Shown here one piece after another: positions 10,129 to 22,141 of a stretch of DNA of 64,000 nt. The stretch's first letter is position 1; each line of letters opens with the position of its first letter. Source of the stretch: Antrodiella citrinella (Eukaryota; Basidiomycota; Agaricomycetes; Polyporales; Steccherinaceae); the NCBI GenBank assembly GCA_004802725.1, contig SGPM01000118.1, positions 1 to 64,000 of the forward strand. Reading direction: 5' to 3'. Under the pieces are notes generated by a model. The model did no database searches, had not been told where the DNA came from, and saw nothing but the letters and a program-made list of their open reading frames with translations. The position numbers and the translations under genes are program-made.

Positions 10129-10750
10129 TCTAGGTTAGTTTTAAGTTCTTCCAGTGATGCTAGTTTGTGCAGCTGATCAGACATACCGTTCAGCCTCGTT
10201 CAGCGTGCCCATGTAGCACAAGGAAGCGACATCATCTGACAAGTGTAGGATCCGAATGGTTGGAAATTTTGGATTATATCCCTGTTGTAAATATAATATA
10301 TGGATTGGACATATACCACAGACTGGTCGATGTACTTACTACATACTTACTAGCTTTACAACGTTATTAGACTTTTCTTATCCTCGCCACAATTAAGGGC
10401 CTGGTCGGATGCTCCAACTCGGCCTGCTTCGAAGCTCGTCGAAGTCGAACTACCCGCCAAATTGGCGAGTTCGCCTCAAAGCATCTATCAGTGAGTTTAT
10501 GAGGCCCTGGGCGCCATCGACTTAGTTCGAGTTAGAGAACAGGGCCTAATAGTATTGCTGGAGGAGGTTGATCGCCCGCAATCGAGAGATCGGATCTGAG
10601 ATCATTCTTAGACGCCAATCTATATATTTGAGACTATCCCATTGAGTTCCGTCTCGTGAACCAATCGTGAACACCTGTCGTCTGTTTCGTTTGTTGAACT
10701 TGCGATAGCCTTGACATTCTACCACCACATGCGATAGTACCAACAGAACC
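10129..10750. other. Intergenic region
   Basis: 622 bp between two plus-strand genes. It holds a possible small inverted-repeat element at about 10396-10547; otherwise AT-richer sequence with no gene. Confidence 0.6.
10396..10547. repeat. Possible small inverted-repeat (MITE-like) element
   Basis: AGGGCCTGGTC on the left and AGGCCCTGTTC (minus-strand reading) on the right are imperfect inverted ends of the hAT-like GGGCCTG type. Internally, GATGCTCCAACTCG near 10408 is partly inverted at CGAGTTCGCC...GCATC near 10464. No clear target-site duplication is visible, so this is weak. Confidence 0.25.
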
Positions 10751-13719
10751 ATGCATTCTATCCTTGTCCTATGCCAAATTCTGGGGTTGGTGTCGCTGTC
10801 GCGTCAGGCAAACGTGCCATCGGCCTTCACTCAACCAGCTAGCAATGCTGTTGACCATATTGATCCGTATGTTTCTGCAACTTGCCTACTTCCTTACGTG
10901 ACGTTTTAACCTCTGCGACAGGATGATAGGAAACGGAGGTGATTCACCAAATGGGTCGGGCGGGATGATTCCATCCACAGCGCCACCCTTTGCGATGACT
11001 CGCTGGGTAGCTCAGACGCGTCAGAACTACGTGTCTGTCACGCCGTACAACATCACTGATACGTCCATACATGGCTTCCAAGGCACACATCAGCCGGCGA
11101 TCTGGATGGGAGAGAGCGGGCAAGTGGTCATCGTACCTGGGGGCGGGGAGGTGCAGGGTGTTTTTGAGAAGCGGGGCATGAGTTTCAGTCATGACGACGA
11201 AGTCGTCACTGCAAGCTATTATTCGGTGAAGATGGATGTCAACGGAGGTGGGAGCATCCATGCGGAACAGAGTGCATGTACGTGTTTCAGTCGTTCTGCT
11301 CCCTCATGTCCTCATCTTCTCGCCAGCTTCTCGTGTAGGACATCTCCGGTTCTCCTTTGACAACGTCACGTCGCCTTACGTGCTCCTTGAAGCTACACGT
11401 GCGTCCGTCATGGGATCTGACGACCCTCAGAACGTCACATATCCCGTCGGGGACATTGAGATACTCCCCGTTACTCGCGAGATCACAGGCCGAAACCCGG
11501 AGCGACAGGACTTCATTATTGGTCCGAACCCCGCTCCAAACTTTGCAGGGTACTTTGTTGCGCGTTTCTCTGAGCCGTTCGCGTCATTTGGTATCATCAC
11601 CGGTGACACAGACGAGGCTGGACACCTATTCGCTTCTGGACGCAATTTGTCTGGGTACGCGAAGTTCGACAAGAACGTGAAGCAGGTGGACGTGCGTGTC
11701 GGTGTGTCATTCATATCTGTGGAGCAAGCGAGGTGGAATTTGGACAACGAGATTCCGGATGGGACTGCATTGGAGCAAACTGCGAAGAACACGAGGACGG
11801 CGTGGGCGGAGAAGCTGGATCGTATTCAAATCGAGGGTGCGTCGGACGATGACCAGACGGTATTCTATACTGCTGTATTCCACAGTCTGCAGGTGCGTTT
11901 CATTTTCAAGAAAACATTGCCCGCTCTTCGAACTGAGAACTATTTATATTCGCCAGTACCCTTATGAGCAAGACGAGAACGGTCATTACTACTCTGGATA
12001 TGATGACACAGTGCATAAAGGTAGTTCGTACACAGGCTACTCAATCTGGGATACGTTCCGCGCAATATGGGCGTGGCAGATCTTACTTGCTCCGGAGCGC
12101 ATCCCAGGCATGGTACAGAGCATGCTGCATGATTACACAGAGGGTGGATTCCTGCCAATGTGGAAGAACATCGTGGAGACAAACATTATGGCATGGTGTT
12201 CTCGCATTCTCATCCGCCAGGGATGCTGACCGACTTGGCAGGTATCTACACACGCCGACTCTCTCATTGCTGAGGCCGTGTTGAAAGGTGTTACCGGATT
12301 TGACTATGAGTTGGCATACGAGGCCGTTCACAAGGATGCGACCGTGCCCCCAAAGGACGACTGGACCATCTCGTAAGTCGGTTTCTGATCAACGGTTCTG
12401 GTAAAGACTTGTTCTGATCGCTTTCCACCGCTTCCAGATACTTTGACAGAGAAGAGGTGAGTTGCTTCTTGTTCGGGACAAGTCGTGCGGCTCGTGTCTG
12501 ATTGCTCGCGGCCAGAACGTTGGCTATGAAGTTCGGGCGGGATTGTCATCGGTGTATCGCACGAATGGATGGGTAGCTTCCGACATTCACTCGGAAGCTG
12601 CTTCCAGAACACTCGACTACGCGTGTAAGGGAATGCCTCTGTGATCTTTCGCCGTTCTTCGTTGACCTTTGGAATCCAGACGACGATCACGCTGTGGGTA
12701 CTCTGGCATCGCTCCTGAACAAGTCCGCCGACGCGGAATTCTTCCTTGCGCGGTCCGTTTCCGCGCCGTTCACTATATTCAACAATGACACCGGGTTTAT
12801 GGAGGCTCGAAATGCCAATGGCAGTTGGGCGGGCCAGGATGCTGGCTGGACTGAAGGTGATATGTGGGCTTATACCTTCGATGTCGTGCAAGACCTCGAG
12901 GGCTTAATAGAACATAAGGGTGGAAATGCGAGTTTCGTGCAGTTCTTGGATGAGCACTTCGACGGAGGTAAGGTTTTGCCATTTGACTATCCGTACTGGT
13001 GTCATTACTCAAACCGGGCACACAGGGCACAATGACCAGACGAATGAGCCTTCTCACCACATTCCATACCTCTATTCTCTTGCTGGTGCAGCTTCCAAGA
13101 CTCAAGAGCGCGTACGAGAGGTGTCGCAGATCAACTACAACGCCTCCATAAACGGCCTTTCTGGCGTATGTTCTATGACACTTCCTCCTGACGTCGGCTC
13201 ACACTTTGTTCAATTATAGAATGAAGACTGCGGCCAAATGAGTGCATGGTACATTTTCAGTGCTCTCGGCTTCTACCCTGTCAACCCTTTATCAGGAGAA
13301 TACGTTGTCGGCACGTCAGTACTGTCGTCATTGTCTTCGCTTTTTGTTCAGCTCTGACCTGAGAGTAGTCCGTTCTTCGATAAAGTCACCATCGACCTCC
13401 CAGGCGTGTCGAACCCGTTGATAATCAGCTCAGACGGCGCAGGTACCAATCCATACGTTAGCAGTCTTCAGGTGAACGGCCGCAGTGTACAGGTTCCTGT
13501 CATTACGCATAACGAGATTGCGAAAGGCGGAGACATCAATTTTGTCATGAACAATACCCCGCAGACGTGGGCCTCCCAGACTCTGGTACGGACTTGAACC
13601 GTCGGTGACTCGGTGTAGCGATTCTTATTGACGTGCTACATCATCAGGTGGACACGGACGCCGCAAACAGCATAGCAAGTGCACGGTCGCAGCAAGATCT
13701 TCGTCGGGACGAGTTGTGA
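10751..13719 (+). CDS. GH92 exo-acting alpha-mannosidase, secretory
   Basis: Twelve exons: 10751-10866, 10922-11277, 11327-11892, 11957-12190, 12242-12372, 12438-12456, 12516-12624, 12680-12967, 13026-13165, 13220-13314, 13369-13585, 13648-13719; ~780 aa. It has an N-terminal signal peptide. GH92 landmarks: DPMIGNGG, GYSIWDTFRA, WKNIVETNIM (general-acid Glu in ETN), STHADSL, TNEPSHHIPYLY and NEDCGQMSAWY. The family is calcium-dependent and trims alpha-mannose, often alpha-1,2, from N-glycans. The intron at 12191-12241 must be GC-AG to keep NIM-VSTHADSL. If the last intron (13586-13647) is spliced, the protein ends RRDEL, an ER-retrieval-like tail. If not, it stops at 13597 (ending QTLVRT). 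Exon 6 is only 19 nt. Confidence 0.9.
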
Positions 13720-14331
13720 GAGCTGATACATCATCCGCCTACCACCACGCACACGTTTAACATGTTGACAACCAGGTTTGTACGTTTCGGTGCTGGCCGA
13801 ACACCCGCGAAGCCATGAGAGGCTGATTAATGAGGGAGGGTACAGAAAAAGTGAACAAATGAAATTGACGACGAGTTTGAACACGTCGAGGAATGTGATG
13901 GATTGGATGAGAGAGAGAGAGCGGATGCACTCCGATGGTGATCACTGATCATCGATCAAACCTCATTCTCTCAGCCTTCCCTTTCATATGACATTAGTCA
14001 TCACACCTAGTCATTTCATCGTACCTACTCGTAGTACCTATACCAAATACCCACACCAATTTCACTTTTCATTGGATTCATCCGTCTTTCAAAACAGTAT
14101 TGTGTATTGATTTCTGTACGTCGCTGTGTGAGACTTCGTGAAAGTGAGACAAATCGACGTCCACCCCCCAACCACAGGGTCTCATACCTCTGTCCACAGT
14201 GTTGACGAGGACGGATGGACTGCACCCTTGCCTATGGAAATGACCAAAATGGTTCAAGATGTATTATTACCACAACACGCAAGTATGCTCTCGAAGGAGT
14301 AGATCTGATTACACGGCAGGAGGGACATGAT
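13720..14331. other. Convergent 3' region
   Basis: 612 bp between the tails of the GH92 and Rvb1 genes, so both 3' UTRs and terminators should lie here. A short (GA)n run sits at about 13909-13921. No gene seen. Confidence 0.6.
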
Positions 14332-16063
<1,732 letters not shown>

Positions 16064-16366
16064 GTCTCGTATGTCGTTGTTCAAGCTGCAAAACACTATA
16101 CAACAACGCGTTGACGCGTTGACGCCGGCGGCATGATGCATTTATCGTAATCATAGCAATCAAAACAATTTTTGGCGAGGCGAGTCTTCATACTATAAGA
16201 AACACTCAGATGTATCTACCAACGACACAAACATGCAGCCGTAAAGCTGCAAATAACAGTGAGAGCAAAAAACAGGATGACGAAACCCTCTCAACCTGAC
16301 GACATCATGGTCGGGGCTCAATATGACCTGGGGGATTTAGCAATGTTTGCAGCTGAAGGCTCAAGG
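16064..16366. other. Intergenic: Rvb1 promoter and HAP5 3' region
   Basis: 303 bp. The HAP5 C-terminus may extend into it if a further intron is used (see the HAP5 entry). Nothing else seen. Confidence 0.5.
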
Positions 16367-17143
16367 TCAACTTTGATCAAAGCCTGAGTCGGGAATAGTA
16401 GATACCTGGTCTAGTACGACGGATGTGGGAAGATCATGTTCTGTACCTCCATCGTCACCACCATTCTCCATGGTGAGAGCTATACTCTGTTCATCCTGTG
16501 GCGATTGTTAAGAACGACGAACACAGGACATGAGAACAGTGCCTACCTGGTCAGCAGTTTTACTGTTGACCTTTTTATTGCCATGCTTTGCAGAACCAGC
16601 TGCACCGGCACCAAGAGGCTCTTCTCGGGGTAAGATGTCAATGAGGAAGTCGAATTGATCAGACTTGCTGATAGCTTTGGCTATATCTGCTCGAGAGAGT
16701 GTTCTCCGCTTATTGGAGTCAGCAATGATGAATGCCCGTGCAGTAATCTCAGCAATGAAGACTGAATCAAGAATTCAAATTCGCAGGGGAGGATAGATAG
16801 CAAGACGCGTACTTTCGCAGGCCTTGCAGAACAGTATTGGTGCTGGAGGCGACCAGTCGTATAAACATTGGTGTTATGCAGCTCCAGACGTACACATACC
16901 GTCTGCGGCAATCATCTGAACCAACACAGGTCAAAGTGGAGCAAGACCCTCAGTAAAAAGACAACTTACCTTGACTTCAGGATCACTCTTCATGACCTTC
17001 TTTATCCTAGCTAATGGTAGCGGCGGATGGCGGTAGTCAGGCGTTTCCTGTTCAGCAGCATCGACTTGACGCTGCCAGAACGAACGGAGAAACTCATGCA
17101 AAGGTTCCCCTGGACGGACATATGGTTGGGTATTGTTCGTCAT
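16367..17143 (-). CDS. HAP5: CCAAT-binding factor subunit HAP5/NF-YC (histone fold)
   Basis: Five exons: 17143-16970, 16915-16900, 16842-16813, 16761-16547, 16495-16367; 187 aa. Diagnostic histone-fold sequence: [17 protein letters not shown], then [27 protein letters not shown], and [16 protein letters not shown]. It pairs with HAP3 (NF-YB) to form a histone-like dimer that recruits HAP2 and binds CCAAT boxes. It should be nuclear, with a general role in carbon, nitrogen and respiratory gene control. Exons 2 and 3 are only 16 and 30 nt, and the reading frame through the conserved fold proves both. The C-terminus is uncertain: reading through stops at 16367, while a plausible intron from the GTATCT near 16400 to a CTTCAG would give a different short tail. 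Confidence 0.93.
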
Positions 17144-17525
17144 AGCAGCTTGAAGTCCAAAGTTCTGGTAGAATAACAGCTAAGGTTTATTTGACAAGCT
17201 CAATGCTCAAATGGTGGATGCAGAGATCAAAGTGAACTTGAAAGTGAGGGTGTGATCGCAAGAGGGGTCGGGGTAGACGCTAAAGATAGTTGGAGATCAC
17301 AGGAGATAAGATAAAAGATGTGCTAACGTGGCGGGCGCCTGATGTTGTTCACTTTATAGGTGGCGCTCGGCTAGTGGTTCCCCAGGCATTCAAGTCCTCC
17401 GTGTTCATTCTTCAACTTGCTCTCTCACCACCTCAGATCTTCTTTGCTCAGCAGTTGACTTTGCCGGCATTGTTGTGATCTGTGATCCTTTAAACACCCT
17501 CGATTGTTGTGGATAACGTTCCAGG
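17144..17525. other. Divergent promoter region
   Basis: 382 bp between the HAP5 start (-) and the TPR-DnaJ start (+). It should contain both promoters. No clear TATA box or gene. Confidence 0.6.
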
Positions 17526-19466
17526 ATGCGTTGGCACGTAACATTCCTCATCCCGACCGCCCTGCTGGGATTCTGCTGTGGTGTCCATGCAGACCCATCA
17601 GCTTCAGCGGGTTCTGCTCTATACCCGCCGGGTCTTTTGCCCCTCATTACACGAGCGAACACACTGCTTTCTACCGGACAGTTCAATGACGCTATCAAAG
17701 CGTTCTCCGATGCTATAGGTATGTGGCCACCACACCCGTCCAGTTAATAACAAGCTACTTACCGTGTTCTTTCCAATTTTTCTTTAGAACAATCTCCGGC
17801 AGATTATGTGTTATACTACAAGCGGGCTACGGCCTACCAGGCCGCCAACCGCCATTCGCATGCACTTGCGGATTTCGACCAAGTCCTCACGCTGACCTCG
17901 GATACCTTTGACAAGGCCTACCTTATGAAGGCCCGCATTCACGCCAAGGACGGACATTTCTCCGCCGCTCGCGAGGCTATCAAAAGATACAGTGGCCGAG
18001 TCAAGAATGACCAGAACATACAAGAAGTTCTCCTGAATGTATCGGAAGGAGAAATTGCGGCGAAGAAAGCAAAGCAGGCGTTGAAGGCGAAGTTGTGGCA
18101 AGCGTGTGTCGAGTCAGCTAGTACTGCGTTAGGGGCCGCATCGCATTCCACTGACCTGCGCCAGCTCCGTGCTGACTGTGCTATCGCGAGCGGAGATATC
18201 GAGGGTGCTGTAGGAGATTTAACGTGAGTTTCATATCGTCATTGTGCTGGTCTGCATGTGTAAATAATTTGATCTCACATTATAGACGTCTTACTCACTT
18301 GACAACACCATCGACGGACCTTCTCATGAGGATCTTCCGATTGTCCTATTTCTTGTTCCCATACTCCTCTTCTAGCTCTCCGGCAATGGCCACACTCAAG
18401 CAGTGCCTTCATTACGACCCCGACTCCAAACAATGTCTACCAGCCCACCGACTGGTCAAGGCATTCGATAGGACATTCAAGAAGCTCGAAACTCTCCTTT
18501 CGGAAGAGAAATGGAAGGAGATCATTGACTTACTTGTTGGCTCGGATTCGTCCACAGGATTCGCAGCAAAATTCGACGAAGCGCTAGCCACACACTCATC
18601 TCCAGATGCTCTTTCCCTCCCATCCAACATCCCGATCGCCTCACCAAAACGGACCTCGCCGCGACGTGAGATGATCTTGCGCGGTCTGTGCAAGGCGTAT
18701 CTCAACACCAAGGCCTCAGACAAGGGACTTCGGTGGTGTGAGGAATTACTGGCTATGCACGGCCACGAGAGCGATCCCGATGGTCTCACGGGCCGTGGCG
18801 AAGCGGCGTTGAAGAAGGAAGAATGGGAAGAAGCCGTTCGGATATTTGAGAAAGCTTTCGAAGCCAGTGGTCGCACGAACCGTGATGTGAGTGGTGTTCG
18901 TTGGTTCTCGTGTCGACTTTACGGAGACTGATGTATCTATACCTTGTTCAGATTCACGGCCGTCTGCAACGGGCGCAGAAGCTCTTGAAGCAGTCGAAGC
19001 AGAAGGATTACTACAAGGTCCTTGATGTTTCGCGGGACGCTGACACGAAGACTATCAAGAAAGCATTGTAAGCTTTTCCCGCTGTCGTACTCATGCATGT
19101 TTATTCATCGTACTGCTTTTCCAGCCGCAAAGCTGCCATGAAAGCTCATCCAGACAAACCTGGTGGTAGCGAAGCGAAGATGGCGGCCGTCAACGAGGCT
19201 TATGAAGTCTTGAGTAAACCAGGTATGTTCATGTTCTTTGTCTACAGATAACATTCCTTGATATTTGACTTGCAGAACTGAGGTCACGCTTTGACAATGG
19301 CGACGATCCAAATGACCCATCAGCCCAGCAAGGCTTCCCGGGAGGTGCAAGTGGTCATCCTTTCGCCCAGTTCTTCCAGCAATCCAGCGGTGGCGGAGCC
19401 AACTACTTCCAGGGAGGTTTCCCCGGTGGTGGTGGCTACCAATTCCACTTCAGCCATGGACATTAG
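17526..19466 (+). CDS. ER luminal TPR-DnaJ co-chaperone (P58IPK/DNAJC3 type)
   Basis: Six exons: 17526-17718, 17788-18223, 18286-18886, 18952-19067, 19125-19222, 19276-19466; 544 aa. A hydrophobic signal peptide (~1-22) precedes several TPR repeats (for example LLSTGQFNDAIKAFSDAI and ALKKEEWEEAVRIFEKAF). A C-terminal J domain follows: DYYKVLDVSRDADTKTIKKA, the HPD motif in KAHPDKPGG, and NEAYEVLSKPELR. A Gly/Phe-rich tail ends in HGH. This order matches DNAJC3/P58IPK, which stimulates BiP and helps refold client proteins in the ER lumen. There is no KDEL-like tail, unlike some relatives. The J-domain exon junctions fall in the same phase as the protein alignment demands, so the model is firm. 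Confidence 0.93.
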
Positions 19467-19900
19467 TAGAGATCGTGTTCGTTCTCGATACGTTGTTGTT
19501 ATTGTTGTATTATACATATCCCCTCCTCTCTTTCTCGTTCTTGGATCTAAAGATCATCGGATTTCCGTCGCTCTTTTCATATTCCTGTGTAGACCATACC
19601 CATACGGTTATATTTTCGTATACGGACCGTTGGCGATTGCTGAAATACATCCTCATCGAGGCCTCATCCTTCGCGGCCATCGTAATCCGGACTGCGGGCA
19701 TGGCTCATTGTATACCATGAACTTATGACAACATAACGAAAACAGAGTCTACTTTTGTGCCTAGCAACCTTGCTTTCACGCATGTCAGAGACAATTTGGA
19801 CTTCAAGAACAACATTGATTTTGAACAGTCGCGACCCCTAATACAAACAAAAAGCACCTAGATAAATTGAAAACTACACAACAGCCCCAATCAATATCTC
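19467..19900. other. Convergent 3' region
   Basis: 434 bp between the tails of the TPR-DnaJ gene (+) and the xylanase gene (-). Probably both 3' UTRs; no gene seen. Confidence 0.6.
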
Positions 19901-21491
19901 TCAGGAGGTCAAAGTCTGCATGACGGCCGTGTAGGCGGGCTTGGGGTTGAAGTTGGCGTCGAAGAGCAACGGGTCGGTCGATGCCCTCCAGGAGTCCTGT
20001 GATAAGTATCGTGAATACTGTATCGGACCGTAAGAAAAAGCTGTACGGGCATACCTTGTCGCTGACACCCCAAGATGTAATGGAGATACAGGCGGGGGTG
20101 TTCAAGCAAGCCTTGGTGACGGCGACGTAATCAGCAGGAGCTGCGTTGGCGATATCGAGTTCTGTGGTGCAAAGTCAGCTGCTGTATTCGTCGTAACGAT
20201 AAAGTAAGAGTCTCACCAGTGATAGCCACCTCCACACCGGCAGTAGCAGCGAGGTTGAGAGCAGCTTGGGCACCGCCTGCCCCACCAGCAGACAAGTGCA
20301 TCTGGGTACCGATACCATCGATGAGCTTCGTTCCACTATTGGTCTGCTTGACCAGGTTAACAAGGGCGGTCAACTTCGGGTTGACGCTGTCCAAGTTGTA
20401 ATCGTTGATGTAGAGCTTGGCATTGGGGTCAGCCTTGCGCGCAGCTTCGAACGCGATGGAGACGAATGTGTTCCCGAGGACATTGGAGAACACGGAGGAG
20501 CGGAGGGTGCCATCCTCGTTTAAGATCTCGTTCACGACATCCCAAGACCGAACTTTGCCGGCGTAGCGTCCGGCGAGGGTGGCGATGTGGTTCTGGATGA
20601 CCGAGGTCAGGGTGGCCTCGTCGCTGATTGCGGACACCCAGCTAGGGAGTTGAGAGTGCCAGACTGAAGGGAATAGTGTTAGCTTGCGTGGAGGGAAAGG
20701 GCATGGGAAACACTCACCGAAGGTGTGGGCACGGATAAGCATATTGTGCTGAGTAGCGTAGGCCACCAATGCGTCAGAGCCAGTGAAGCTGAATTGACCA
20801 CGGCTGGCTAGGTTACGACCGCTATTTAGCGAGAAAAGTAAGTAAGCGAGACTTGGTCGACTCACGTTCAGTCTACGAAGTGCATTAGCAATGAGCAATG
20901 TGAACGTCCATCACAGGTACTTGAGCATTACTCACAGCATCCCATTTCATGGAGTTCTCAGGAGTGACACCGTTGAAGTTAGCGATGGTCACTGTATTGC
21001 ACTCGTCAGTTCGCACTCTATTACACAAAGATGATGGGTGACCCACCTTGGGAGTCAGTAGCATCGCTGAACCTGTTGGAATCGGTAGCGGTTCCCCAGA
21101 AGATCTTGCCCTTATTCTTGAAAGCAGAGCCAAGACCGGTAGCGGCAGTGGGAGGTGATGTTGCGGTACCAGTGGGAGGCGTAGAGACCGGAGGTGGAGG
21201 CGCAGAAGTACTGGGCAGGCATTGCGAGTAGTAGCTGTTCAACACGGTACAGGTGGTGCCTGCTTCACAAGTAGTTCCACCAGTCCAGCCAATGCCCTGG
21301 ACAGAAAGTGAGTGGACCTCAAGAACATCGATACAGAAGCCAACATACGCCACCTAGAGAAATCGAGGTCAGTGCGCTGAGACATATCACCATGAAGATG
21401 TCCACGTACATTGTCCATAGATCGCAACCGCGTTCGCGCCGGGAACGATCAGTACGGTAGCCAAAGCGACAAGAGCAGCGAGGGACTTCAT
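19901..21491 (-). CDS. CBM1-GH10 endo-beta-1,4-xylanase, secreted
   Basis: Nine exons on the minus strand: 21491-21410, 21353-21349 (5 nt), 21296-21047, 20991-20936, 20872-20866 (7 nt), 20807-20718, 20663-20217, 20161-20055, 19996-19901; 379 aa. Order: signal peptide (~1-21), a fungal cellulose-binding module CBM1 ([15 protein letters not shown] ... YYSQC), a Pro/Thr/Ser linker, then GH10. The GH10 catalytic Glu residues are in WDVVNE (acid/base, ~E209) and ITELDI (nucleophile, ~E313). Family motifs [20 protein letters not shown] and RAHTFVWHSQLP are present. The 5-nt exon completes CGG of the CBM1 and the 7-nt exon completes TEP. Both micro-exons have standard splice borders. It depolymerises xylan outside the cell. 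Confidence 0.95.
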
Positions 21492-22141
21492 CTCTGCAGT
21501 TTTGTTTTGTCCAGTAGAGACTTGAGTCCTCTACAGTCACATTCGCAGTGTTTAAATACGCCTCCGCCGCCTCCAAACAGGATCATTTTCTCGACCTGTC
21601 CGTTTTGGCATCCAAACATTTTTTACTCTTGGCGTACGAGACTTCCGAAGCTGGAAGACCATGGAACATCCCGTGTCTATTGCTAACGTCGAGAATTAAC
21701 CGGCGAATATCCTCACAAAGATGCGCTCACCGTTTCGGACAGCGCAAGGTATGCAGGACGAGATTCATGAGCATCACAACGGTCCGCCGGAATGATCTAC
21801 GAGGTAAGGTGCGGCCGTACACTGACATGCATGACAGGAAATAGCCACCGAAGTCAATGACACTCAGAGAATGGAGTCAATACGAGTTTGGCTTGGCATC
21901 GAGGCCTTTGCCGCGTCAGACTTTCAACGTTCATCGTTTCTACACGTGAATCAAGGATTGAGGAGAAACTACGGAGTCGTGGTCAACTTATTGAACGGAG
22001 AAATAACTCGCTCACTCAGAACTCAGGCGAGATGATTTGTTACAACATGATGGATTGCAGGCACTGTTATGCAAAGTCTAGGGTCTGCGGGATAAGTATG
22101 ATACAGCCAGTTGTACAATGAACGAAGTGATGAACCCGTGA
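21492..22141. other. Intergenic: xylanase promoter and IMPDH 3' region
   Basis: 650 bp. It contains the xylanase TATA box; nothing else recognised. Confidence 0.6.
21551..21558 (-). promoter_or_regulatory. TATA box of the xylanase gene
   Basis: TATTTAAA on the minus strand, 60 bp upstream of the ATG at 21491. This spacing is common for strongly inducible secreted-enzyme genes. Confidence 0.5.
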
